The notes below the pieces were generated by a model, which saw only the letters and a program-made list of their open reading frames with translations, did no database searches and was not told where the DNA came from. Positions 28,129-36,016 of a stretch of DNA of 64,000 nucleotides are shown in pieces. This stretch comes from Galbibacter sp035306585 (lineage in GTDB: Bacteria; Bacteroidota; Bacteroidia; Flavobacteriales; Flavobacteriaceae). A program made the position numbers and the translations under genes. The DNA is taken from positions 1 through 64,000 of the forward strand of contig NZ_DATGNU010000098.1 of the NCBI RefSeq assembly GCF_035306585.1. The letters are read 5' to 3'. Each line of letters begins with the position of its first letter. Position 1 is the first letter of the stretch.

Positions 28129-29469
28129 TTATATGGTTGGTTCCCAGCCTTCTTGGTAGGTTCTTCCCCAAAGTTTCATGGCAGCAGGGTCTTGGAATCG
28201 CCCAGTGTTTTGATCTACTTTAAATCCTTTGCCTATTCTATAAGCGATGTTGGTATAGTGAACTAAGGCCATGCTGATGTTAGCATCATCTATGGGTGCA
28301 TTTAACTTTTGTTTTCCACGGATGGTTTCAAAGAAGTTCACCATATGATCTGTAGAAATGTCACCGCCACCCCCTAGAGCAGTTCCTGATTCTGAATTTG
28401 CAGCATTGTATTCTTTAACAATTTTGCCATAACGGTCGTAAACCACATATCTTCCTCGATCGACAAAAACACTTCCTTCGGTACCATAAATGATCGTTCC
28501 ACGTCCTGCGCCATAGGTCTGATAGCCATTTCTACTTTGTCCATCCCATTGGATCACCTTCTTTTCCGGAAATTCAAAGGTTGCTAGAATGGAATCATAC
28601 ATTTCCCAGCCATCATCTACAAAATGACGTTTGTCCGCCTTGACAAAGGCGTAGTTCGGATAATGAACATCCAATGCCCAACGTGCAATATCCAGCTCAT
28701 GTGTCGCATTATTTCCGGCCTCAGCGGTTCCATAATTCCAACCATACCAGTGCCAATTGTAATCCCAAGTTTCTGAAGTATACTCACGATGGATTGCAGG
28801 TCCTTGCCATAATTCCCAATCCAGCCCCGTAGGAATAGGTGCTTTTTGTTGTTTGGGGACTTCACCTCTAGAATTGCTATAGAATGCAAGTGCTTTATAA
28901 GCATTACCAATTAAGCCATGATGAATTTCATTAATGATCTCTATCGTATGTGGGGCAGATCGCTGTTGATTTCCCATTTGAACTACTTTATCATATTTTT
29001 TGGCTGCTTCCACTAATAGTTCATTTTCATTCATATTGTGGCTTGAAGGCTTTTCAACATAAACGTGCTTTCCTCCTTTAAGCGCCATAATCGAACCTGG
29101 GGTATGCCAATGATCTGGTGTAGCGTTAATAAGAACATCTACCTTCTTATCATCAATCACCTTCCTAATATCATTCTCTGGAGTTGGCTTGTAATCCAGC
29201 AATTTAGAGACATTTTCCATGGCTCTTGTTCTTTGATGCTCCATAACATCGCATAAATAACTAAGACGGACATTGCTTTGTTTGCGAGCAATCGGCTCGT
29301 AGAAAGCGCCGACACGTCTTCCTAAACCTGCAATAGCCACATTTAAACGATCGTTTGCACCTATGATATTTCTGTAACTACTTGCTGGCATGGCCATGGC
29401 AGATCCACCAAGGGCCACTGCTGTACTACCTAAAATGGTGTTTTTTATGAATTTCCTTCTATTTGTCAT
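28129..29469 (-). CDS. Tat-exported Gfo/Idh/MocA-family oxidoreductase
   Basis: NAD(P)-dependent sugar oxidoreductase of 446 residues. It starts with a twin-arginine signal (NRRKFIKNTILGSTAVALGG), so it is exported folded, presumably with cofactor bound. The Rossmann motif is VAIAGLGRRVG (44-54); the family Lys is in VYVEKPSSHN (Lys140), and HELDIARWALDV supplies the C-terminal His region. It lies 6 bp after the DUF1080 gene. DUF1080/Gfo pairs are linked with oxidation of sugars to 3-keto forms and their non-hydrolytic cleavage. The substrate here is unknown but uronate-containing by context. Confidence 0.9.
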   Translation of the reverse strand: MTNRRKFIKNTILGSTAVALGGSAMAMPASSYRNIIGANDRLNVAIAGLGRRVGAFYEPIARKQSNVRLSYLCDVMEHQRTRAMENVSKLLDYKPTPENDIRKVIDDKKVDVLINATPDHWHTPGSIMALKGGKHVYVEKPSSHNMNENELLVEAAKKYDKVVQMGNQQRSAPHTIEIINEIHHGLIGNAYKALAFYSNSRGEVPKQQKAPIPTGLDWELWQGPAIHREYTSETWDYNWHWYGWNYGTAEAGNNATHELDIARWALDVHYPNYAFVKADKRHFVDDGWEMYDSILATFEFPEKKVIQWDGQSRNGYQTYGAGRGTIIYGTEGSVFVDRGRYVVYDRYGKIVKEYNAANSESGTALGGGGDISTDHMVNFFETIRGKQKLNAPIDDANISMALVHYTNIAYRIGKGFKVDQNTGRFQDPAAMKLWGRTYQEGWEPTI

Positions 29470-29475
29470 GGTATA

Positions 29476-30855
29476 TTATTTTGATGTTTTGATTTTGATA
29501 TTTTTAAAAGACACTCTATTGCCGTGGTCTTGTAAAAGTATATTTCCAGTTTCTAAGACACCAAAATCTGGCCAGTCTTTGTATTTACTCTCCGCAACCA
29601 ACTTTTGAAACTCTTCACTAAAGCGATCAAATTCTAGAACTTTCATTCCATTGAGCCAGTGCTCCACTTTACCATCTTTGGATACAATATAAGCCGTATT
29701 CCAGCTTCCTATTTCATTGGCTGGTTTGCGTGGATCAGCTTTGATTAAATCGTATAATGAAGCGAGCGTCCTACTACCTTGGTGATTCCCCAATTTTGCA
29801 TCTGGATGTCTGAGGTCATCTAAGATTTGATACTCCAATCCAATAGCGGAACCAGTTCCTTTATTAAGGTCGGTATCCACATAGTATTTAATACCGCTGT
29901 TCGCGCCTTTGGTTATTTTAAAATCTACTTTAAGCTCAAAATCCCCGTATGTTTCTACTGTGACGATATCACCACCAGCAGCAGATTCTTTACCTTCGCT
30001 CTCCAGAACGGTTAACTCACCATTTTCAATAACCCAACCTTGCTCAGGAAAACTTTCCAATTTAGCGCCTCTCCATCCCTTGGTAGATGTACCATCCCAA
30101 AGTAATTCCCAACCATCGTTTTGTTCGCTAATGGTCAATCGGTTTTTAGTTCCAACCGGAGTTAATGGGCTTTTTCTTGTGTATTTTTGAAGGCTATCTG
30201 TAAGAATATTGATATTTCGCCAGTGAATTTCTGTGCCCTCTTTGGCATCTTTTCCAATGCTATGAACTTGAAGAGCAATAAAACCTGAACTAGTTTTGTC
30301 ATCAATTAGAAAGGAAGCGGGGACATCGTTGATCCATGTTTTAATGGTATCTCCAATGGCTTCGATCCTGTAATGGTTCCATTGTCCTTGTTTAAAGGCA
30401 TCTTGTGCGGCCTTGTTATCTGTAAGTGGGACAAGCCAACCACGACGTGCTTCATCATAAATTCCAGCACTCCAAGCACGATCAGAGGGATCAATTTCAA
30501 TTTGATATCCATGAACACGTCCATTTTGATAGGTCGGAGTACTATTGCTGCGAATTTGAATTCCAGAATTCATTGTCGAGTCTACTTTGTATTCTAATTC
30601 TAATATAAAATCATCATACATTTTTTCGGTAGCCATAAATGAATTTGGTGTATTATGTACAGTAGCCCCAATGATGGATTCATTTTCGACTCTGTAGTTT
30701 GCCTTTCCACCGATTTGAGTCCATCCACTTAGGTCCTTTCCATTGAATAAAGGTTCCCAAGGTATAGGGTCACTCTGAGGTTCACAAGACCCTAGAAGAG
30801 CAAGGGTACAAATACTAAGACTGCGTAGTTTGATGTTCTTTACTGTAGTTTTCAT
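29476..30855 (-). CDS. Tandem DUF1080 (3-keto-disaccharide hydrolase family) lipoprotein
   Basis: A 459-residue lipoprotein (lipobox LLGSC, Cys24) with two DUF1080/PF06439 concanavalin-like domains. The first runs about 33-217 (PLFNGKDLSGW, then MNSGIQIRSN and GYQIEID); the second about 248-458 (ELLWDGTSTKGW, then ANSGIKYYVD and GLEYQILDD). Each keeps the family pattern FxGxxLxGW ... NSGI ... YQI. Members of this family cleave 3-keto-glycosides. Paired with the exported Gfo/Idh protein it could act on oxidised uronosides. It is the first gene of the third operon and has a GTGTACGTACAC operator upstream. Confidence 0.9.
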   Translation of the reverse strand: MKTTVKNIKLRSLSICTLALLGSCEPQSDPIPWEPLFNGKDLSGWTQIGGKANYRVENESIIGATVHNTPNSFMATEKMYDDFILELEYKVDSTMNSGIQIRSNSTPTYQNGRVHGYQIEIDPSDRAWSAGIYDEARRGWLVPLTDNKAAQDAFKQGQWNHYRIEAIGDTIKTWINDVPASFLIDDKTSSGFIALQVHSIGKDAKEGTEIHWRNINILTDSLQKYTRKSPLTPVGTKNRLTISEQNDGWELLWDGTSTKGWRGAKLESFPEQGWVIENGELTVLESEGKESAAGGDIVTVETYGDFELKVDFKITKGANSGIKYYVDTDLNKGTGSAIGLEYQILDDLRHPDAKLGNHQGSRTLASLYDLIKADPRKPANEIGSWNTAYIVSKDGKVEHWLNGMKVLEFDRFSEEFQKLVAESKYKDWPDFGVLETGNILLQDHGNRVSFKNIKIKTSK

Positions 30856-30898
30856 GTTTTTATATTATTAGCAGGATTATTCTTTTCTATATGGATGT

Positions 30899-30910
30899 GT
30901 GTACGTACAC
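30899..30910. promoter_or_regulatory. LacI-type operator upstream of the DUF1080 operon
   Basis: Perfect 12-bp palindrome GTGTACGTACAC with a central CG, 43 bp before the DUF1080 ATG. A related copy lies before the second lacI gene. A -7-like TAGATTTG on the minus strand is at 30968-30975, so the operator would lie downstream of that promoter if it is the one used. Confidence 0.7.
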
Positions 30911-31062
30911 GTTTTATTCTAAATTCTGATTCTCTTGGTTTTTCTAACCTTACCCCTAATGGGTTCTCAAATCTAGTTTGTACATTTTACAAAATATACT
31001 AGACAATGTTAAATTATTTATAGCAAGGTAGTTAAGTATTTCATTCATGGTTGGTTAATTAA

Positions 31063-32127
31063 TCAAAAGTTGTACTGAAAGTTATTACGGTAATATTTTA
31101 GATTTTCTTGGGTTATGATATCCAGGGGAAGATAAATATCCTCGGCAACCGCTTGACCTAATACCAAATGTTTATAAAAGCTCGACAGGGCAAAGTATCC
31201 TTGATTCTCGGGTCGTTGTCCGATAAGATAGTTAATGGTCCCTTTTTCTAAGTACTTAATATTGTTAGGAATAAGGTCATTTCCAACCATTTTTAAATTT
31301 GAAAACTCTTCTGCCCGTTGATCGATAAAAGCAGCCACATAGTGGATCATGGAGCTAGGAACAAATACTCCAGCAGTGGTGCCCTTTAAGCCGACGGCTT
31401 TTTCTATGGCCTTTTGCATATCAAGTGATCCAACTTGAATATGTGACTCATTTAAGGATATTTGATCCATAAAGTCACTATTGGTGATGTAATCCTTAAA
31501 ACCTTCAATTCTTTGCTGTAAGGTGCTGTTGTAATTTTCATTATTCTTAATCGAAATAATAGAAATCGATCCTTTTAAGTTGATCTCCGTGCATAATAAC
31601 TTGGCTGCAAGTCTACCACTTTGAAAAGCATCCTGCCCAATAAAACTTAAGGGTTCACTATTTTGAATCAGGGAATCAATAAGAACAAAAGGGATGTTGG
31701 CTTCCTTTAGTTTTTTAGTTAATTTTAAAGCCTCGAAGTTAATAACAGGGGCTAAAATAACCCCATCTGGTTCATCCTTTAAAAGTTCATCAGCTGCATT
31801 ATTAAAGGAGGCGATAGCGTTTTGATCAAAGTATAGTAGTTCTAATTTAATGCCAAATTGATGCAGATTCGTAGCAGCACTTTGCATACCTTTAACAGGC
31901 ATTTCCCAGTATTGTCCTTGGCTAAATTGTGGAACTAGGGCATAAATGCGATATTGTTTATTCAATACTAAGCCACGCGCATAGATATTTGGCGTGTAAT
32001 TCACTTTTTCAATGATCTCTAGGATCTTTTTTTCCGTTTGCTTGGAAACTTTTCCTCTTTTGTGAATCACCCGATCAACTGTGCCTAAGGATACATTGGC
32101 TAGTTTGGCTATTTCTTTAATTGTCAA
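31063..32127 (-). CDS. LacI-family regulator of the DUF1080-UxuA operon
   Basis: A 354-residue LacI/GalR-type regulator with helix-turn-helix TIKEIAKLANVSLGTVDRVI (2-21) and an effector domain of the sugar-binding type (YRIYALVPQFSQGQYWEMPV onward, GVILAPVINFEAL, GNDLIPNNIKYLEKG). Its recognition helix (LGTVDRV) differs from that of the first LacI (AATVSRA), in line with a different operator, GTGTACGTACAC-like. It lies upstream of the DUF1080 gene on the same strand, 207 bp apart. Repressor or activator role is not visible from sequence. Confidence 0.92.
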   Translation of the reverse strand: MTIKEIAKLANVSLGTVDRVIHKRGKVSKQTEKKILEIIEKVNYTPNIYARGLVLNKQYRIYALVPQFSQGQYWEMPVKGMQSAATNLHQFGIKLELLYFDQNAIASFNNAADELLKDEPDGVILAPVINFEALKLTKKLKEANIPFVLIDSLIQNSEPLSFIGQDAFQSGRLAAKLLCTEINLKGSISIISIKNNENYNSTLQQRIEGFKDYITNSDFMDQISLNESHIQVGSLDMQKAIEKAVGLKGTTAGVFVPSSMIHYVAAFIDQRAEEFSNLKMVGNDLIPNNIKYLEKGTINYLIGQRPENQGYFALSSFYKHLVLGQAVAEDIYLPLDIITQENLKYYRNNFQYNF

Positions 32128-32149
32128 TGTTTTGGTTTTGATTGCTTAC

Positions 32150-32187
32150 CAAATATACAATTAAATTTAAAAATAAGGTACGTACAC
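32150..32187 (-). promoter_or_regulatory. Promoter and operator of the second lacI gene
   Basis: -7 box TATATTTG on the minus strand (32150-32157). About 20 bp upstream lies GTACGTACAC (32178-32187), which shares ten bases with the operator before the DUF1080 gene. The site overlaps the -33 position, so autoregulation is likely. Confidence 0.65.
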
Positions 32188-32202
32188 GCTAATTTAACAC
32201 TT

Positions 32203-33378
32203 CTATATTTTCTCGGTTATAACAGCAATTTTAGCGCCTGTTGAATCGGTGCAGAAAAACACATAATCGGTACCACCATCTTTAATTTTAAGTTGCGATC
32301 TGAGTTTATCCACTTTCAAAGGGAAGTTTCTGGTAGTGATATTGGCTTTATCTAGCGCTTTTAACTTCTTTAGGCCTTGTTTATTATATGGTAGAACCTG
32401 CTTTATTAAAAATCGTCTTCCTGGAAATTCGATTGCGCTGTCACTGGTGTATAAATGAGTGCTTGCATGCAATTTTTTTAGATTGTAGTGCACCGATACC
32501 ATATGAAAGCCTCCACTTTTTAGAATGGCTGAATTTGGTTCATATAAATAGGTCAGGGGTTGGCTGTATATTGCTTGTATTTGTTGCTCTTGGGTGTATT
32601 CGAAGATAAATTCATCGATCGTATTGTCTTTAATATTAACAGCTTTAATTTTGGTGTTTGAAGTTCTGCTTGAGATTAGAAGTAACATCTCTTTAACCTG
32701 ATTATCTACAGCTACTATATGGATTTCATTGATATTGGGTACATCTGCGATGGCCTTACTTATATCCACAAGAGGGGATACTTTAACCAGTACTGTGGAG
32801 GCTTTCTTTAACAATCGCTCGTGTAATTCAGTAATATCAGGAGTGCAATCTTGCAGCAAGAATACCTTCTTTTTAGTGTGATCCCTTCTTGAGGGGTCTA
32901 GGTAAATACAGTCAGCCTTATTCGCATGCTCTAAAAACTTCATTCCGTCTACAGCTTGGCAACTAATATTATGCTGCTTTAGCACTTTAAAATTGTGCTG
33001 CGCAATTTGTGATAGCTCATGATTGATCTCACAATGGATAACCTCCTTAAAATACTTAGCAAAGTAGTAGGAGTCCACCCCAAAACCTCCAGTGAGATCG
33101 AAAAGGGTATTACCTTGAATTAAACTGCTCTTATATAGCGCTGTATTTTCTGAGGAGGTCTGTTCTATGCTTAATTTTGTCGGGTAGTAAATACTAGGAG
33201 TTTTAAACCACGTTGGCAGCTTTTTTTTGGACTTTAATTTAGCTTGAATTTGCTCAGCTATAATTTTAGTGTCCACGCCTTCGATTTCTGGGTGTTTAAG
33301 TAAAAGTGACGAAATGTCAGTTCTTAAATTTTCGTTTATAAATTTCTGTACCCCAGTATTTAATACATCTTTATTCAA
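32203..33378 (-). CDS. Class I SAM-dependent methyltransferase with THUMP-like C-terminus
   Basis: A 391-residue protein of the Bacteroidota PG_1098-type family. The SAM-binding motif is LFDLTGGFGVDSYYF (about 91-105), followed by acidic motif II (VIHCEIN) and the catalytic-region motif YLDPSRRD. The N-terminal 80 residues are helical, and the C-terminal part has a THUMP-like fold. An RNA substrate is likely from family relation but not known. Distinct from the pectin island; it starts the leftward housekeeping segment. Confidence 0.8.
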   Translation of the reverse strand: MNKDVLNTGVQKFINENLRTDISSLLLKHPEIEGVDTKIIAEQIQAKLKSKKKLPTWFKTPSIYYPTKLSIEQTSSENTALYKSSLIQGNTLFDLTGGFGVDSYYFAKYFKEVIHCEINHELSQIAQHNFKVLKQHNISCQAVDGMKFLEHANKADCIYLDPSRRDHTKKKVFLLQDCTPDITELHERLLKKASTVLVKVSPLVDISKAIADVPNINEIHIVAVDNQVKEMLLLISSRTSNTKIKAVNIKDNTIDEFIFEYTQEQQIQAIYSQPLTYLYEPNSAILKSGGFHMVSVHYNLKKLHASTHLYTSDSAIEFPGRRFLIKQVLPYNKQGLKKLKALDKANITTRNFPLKVDKLRSQLKIKDGGTDYVFFCTDSTGAKIAVITEKI

Positions 33379-33507
33379 AGCAATACTATAACTAAATTAA
33401 GTTTGTTTATTTATAATCGGTTCGGTTATATTTTGGTGGTTTAAATCCTTTTACTCATTCTTTTTACGCCACTTTTTTACGTTTTTTTATCCTGCTACCT
33501 TTTAGAA

Positions 33508-34029
33508 TTAGGGGGCATATTCTTGGTATAAATTGGTGAGTTCGTAAAGTGCAATACTGGTAGCTTGAGCGATATTCATACTGCTGTTCTTACCAAACAT
33601 AGGGATGTGATAACTTTGTTCTACTACATTCAATGCACTAGCACTTACCCCATAATTTTCGTTTCCGATAAATAAATAGGTTGGAAGTTCTGGTAGAATG
33701 TTTAGCTTTTGAATAGCCTTACTGGTATTGGTTATCTCTAAGGCTATGGTGTTACTTTCTTTTAGATTCTTTATAAATGGTAATTGTTCCAAGGTAGGGA
33801 TAAACTCATATGCTACATATTTATGTGTTGATCGCGAGGTCTTCTCAGTTCTTCGATTAAATTCGAATTCCGATTGTAAGAAATAAATCTTTTGAACACC
33901 AAAAGCATCGGCTAATCGAAATATGGATCCAATATTGGCCGCACCAGTGAGTTGATCACAAACTAGTGTAATTGGATGTTGTTTGGGGGTAAATGCAATA
34001 TGATGATGCGTGAGTTGTTGTTGCTCCAT
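33508..34029 (-). CDS. TrmH/SpoU-family RNA 2'-O-methyltransferase
   Basis: SPOUT-fold methyltransferase of 173 residues. The three SpoU motifs are seen: motif 1 NIGSIFRLADAFGV with the conserved Asn and Arg, motif 2 YLFIGNENYGVS, and motif 3 IPMFGKNSSMNIAQATSIALYE. It probably methylates a ribose in tRNA or rRNA; the exact target is not clear. It begins 3 bp after the DUF4159 gene and is likely cotranscribed with it. Confidence 0.9.
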   Translation of the reverse strand: MEQQQLTHHHIAFTPKQHPITLVCDQLTGAANIGSIFRLADAFGVQKIYFLQSEFEFNRRTEKTSRSTHKYVAYEFIPTLEQLPFIKNLKESNTIALEITNTSKAIQKLNILPELPTYLFIGNENYGVSASALNVVEQSYHIPMFGKNSSMNIAQATSIALYELTNLYQEYAP

Positions 34030-34032
34030 TTT

Positions 34033-34677
34033 TTAGTTTTTAAACACATAAGAAATGATGTTAGCCCCCATTTTTAAGGCTTTTATGCGGATTTCTTCTG
34101 GGTCGTTATGTACTTGTTGATTCTCCCAGCCATCCCCTAGATCTGATTCAAATGTAAATAACAACACCAGGCGATTGTTGTTTATAATACCAAAAGCTTG
34201 CGGTCTTTTTCCATCGTGCTCGTGGATTTTTGGAAGTCCATTAGGAAAGTCAAAGGGTTCACGAAATATGGGGTGGGTAGCTGGTAGTTCTACAAGTTGA
34301 TTGTCTGGAAATATCTTTGGAAGCTGCTTTTTGAAATAATCAAACATTCCATAATTGTCGTCGACATGTAAAAAGCCGCCAGATAATAAGTATTGTTGTA
34401 GGTTTTTGGCCTCCTGGGCATTAAAGTGCACATTACCATGGCCAGTCATATGAATAAAGGGGTATTGAAATAGATCGCTACTACCTGGCGCTACTGTAGC
34501 TGGCTTGGGATCCATGCTGCTGCCAATTTCCGTATTGCAAAATGCAATAAGATTTTCTAGGGAAGTTGGATTAGCGTACCAATCACCTCCGCCACGATAT
34601 TTTAGAATTGCGATCTGTTGGCCTTGTAGCTGGGCAGTTAGAAAAATAAGAAGACCGAATATTAAGGTGTTTTTCAT
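34033..34677 (-). CDS. DUF4159-family exported protein
   Basis: A 214-residue protein starting with a signal peptide (MKNTLIFGLLIFLTAQLQGQ). The frame is open to 34740, but the Met at 34677 is preferred because it begins this signal. The DUF4159 pattern is clear: RGGGDWYANPTSLENL, PFIHMTGHGNVHF, LQQYLLSGGFLHVDD, and a ThuA/glutaminase-like fold with THPIF and GDGWEN near the end. Function unknown. Forms a two-gene unit with the TrmH-like gene. Confidence 0.85.
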   Translation of the reverse strand: MKNTLIFGLLIFLTAQLQGQQIAILKYRGGGDWYANPTSLENLIAFCNTEIGSSMDPKPATVAPGSSDLFQYPFIHMTGHGNVHFNAQEAKNLQQYLLSGGFLHVDDNYGMFDYFKKQLPKIFPDNQLVELPATHPIFREPFDFPNGLPKIHEHDGKRPQAFGIINNNRLVLLFTFESDLGDGWENQQVHNDPEEIRIKALKMGANIISYVFKN

Positions 34678-34785
34678 GGATGCGATTTGAAGCAAATTTA
34701 CATAATTTTTAAAAGGGGTTAAATCATTGTAAATAATCAATTTAGTGCTAAATTGATATTGTTTAAATCCCTAATGGAATAAAAC

Positions 34786-34820
34786 AAAAAAGATGATAGA
34801 AACCAATTCCTATCATCCTT
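34786..34820 (-). terminator. Intrinsic terminator of the sugar isomerase-like gene
   Basis: GATGATAG (34792-34799) and CTATCATC (34810-34817) form an 8-bp stem with a 10-nt loop, followed on the minus strand by a run of six T. It lies between the isomerase-like gene and the DUF4159 gene. Confidence 0.8.
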
Positions 34821-34846
34821 TTAATAATTTTTAGTTCGCCTTTTAT

Positions 34847-35779
34847 TTATTTGAATCCAATTTCTTTAAGACCTTTGTGGCTTATATTGATGGCCTCAAT
34901 CGGAGTTTCATTAAAAGTCATATCTTGCTCAACCATGTAATACTCCATGCCAGATAGTTCCTTTTTGGCTAGAATTCTTTCAAAATCAATAGTTCCTTCA
35001 CCCACTGGAGCAAATTTTCCTTCTTCGTCCATGTCCTTCACATGCCATAGTTTGAAACGGCCTGGGTATTCCTCAAAATAAGCAACAGGATCCGCACCTG
35101 CTTTGGTTACCCAAAAGAGATCCATTTGAAAATTGACATATTTTGGATCGGTGTTTTCAAGAAAATATTCAATTGGTACAATGTCGTTTTCATTCGGCAT
35201 GAATTCAAAATCGTGGTTGTGGTAGAGTAGTTGTAAACCAGCGTCAGCACATTTTTTACCTACTGTATTTAAAAAATCCACTACAAAATCCAAATCAGGA
35301 TCCATTCCCATAGTTTGCGTCTGGGTGTTGAACTTAAAATGGCCCATTGGTGGAACTGGAATCACGAAATACTTAAAGCCTGCAGCCTTTGCTGCTGCGA
35401 TTTCTTGATCCGCATTATCCAGTGTAGCACTGGATTGGTGGGTACTGATCAAGGACAACCCTTTTGAGGCTGCAAGTTTTTTAAAATCTTCAGGACTCAT
35501 CCCATAGTATTTCCCATCTTTGTATCCGGCAGCTTCAAGGTTTTTATACCCAGCTTTGGCTACCTCTTCCAAGGTGCCATCCACATCCTTACCCATATCT
35601 TCGCGTAAGGTGTATAGTGCAATGCCACCAAATTGATCTTGTGTTGATGGGGTGGTCTGTTGGGTTGTAGTTACCGTAGTTTCGGATTTTTTTTCTGTTT
35701 TCTCCTTACAAGATATAACAGTTGTGATAGCCAACACCATGGCGATGGCTGTAAGATTTTTTAGAATTGTTTTTTTCAT
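34847..35779 (-). CDS. Sugar phosphate isomerase/epimerase-like TIM-barrel lipoprotein
   Basis: Xylose isomerase-like TIM barrel (AP endonuclease 2 superfamily) of 310 residues with a lipobox VISC (Cys24), so periplasmic or surface-anchored. Typical blocks: GIALYTLREDMGKD, LISTHQSSATLDN, LLYHNHDFEF, FQMDLFWVTKAG and LWHVKDMDEEGKF, with His/Asp/Glu expected to bind metal. Such exported forms occur with Gfo/Idh, DUF1080 and DUF6807 proteins in sugar-oxidising gene sets, but here it is a lone gene with its own promoter and terminator. Substrate unknown. Confidence 0.87.
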   Translation of the reverse strand: MKKTILKNLTAIAMVLAITTVISCKEKTEKKSETTVTTTQQTTPSTQDQFGGIALYTLREDMGKDVDGTLEEVAKAGYKNLEAAGYKDGKYYGMSPEDFKKLAASKGLSLISTHQSSATLDNADQEIAAAKAAGFKYFVIPVPPMGHFKFNTQTQTMGMDPDLDFVVDFLNTVGKKCADAGLQLLYHNHDFEFMPNENDIVPIEYFLENTDPKYVNFQMDLFWVTKAGADPVAYFEEYPGRFKLWHVKDMDEEGKFAPVGEGTIDFERILAKKELSGMEYYMVEQDMTFNETPIEAINISHKGLKEIGFK

Positions 35780-35807
35780 GTTGAAATTGGATAATAGTTA
35801 GTACTTT

Positions 35808-35841
35808 CAAAAGTAGGGAAATTGAAGCACACTAAAGCAAA
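35808..35841 (-). promoter_or_regulatory. Promoter of the sugar isomerase-like gene
   Basis: On the minus strand, -33 TTTG (35838-35841), 22-nt spacer, and -7 TACTTTTG (35808-35815), a full match to TAnnTTTG, 28 bp before the ATG. Confidence 0.55.
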
Positions 35842-36005
35842 GCCGTAGCATTTAATTTAGCTCGTTGTTTATTTTGCACTGTATAAATCTGTAGTCAGGC
35901 CAAAATTTATGCACCAAATGAACTACGAGTAACTTGTAAACATTCTAAAGAATTGAATGTTGAAAAAATACTCGTTTTAAGGCTTTCGAATTTCTTATTA
36001 AATAG

Positions 36006-36013
36006 TATTTTTG
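36006..36013 (+). promoter_or_regulatory. -7 box abutting the guaA start codon
   Basis: TATTTTTG ends 3 bp before the ATG at 36017. If used, transcription would begin at about the A of the start codon, giving a leaderless or nearly leaderless mRNA. Confidence 0.4.
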
Positions 36014-36016
36014 CGC

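Noticed and set aside
33440..33500. T-rich tract with two TTTTTACG copies upstream of the trmH-like gene end
   Set aside because: Low-complexity intergenic sequence without hairpin or regular period; no support for a defined element.
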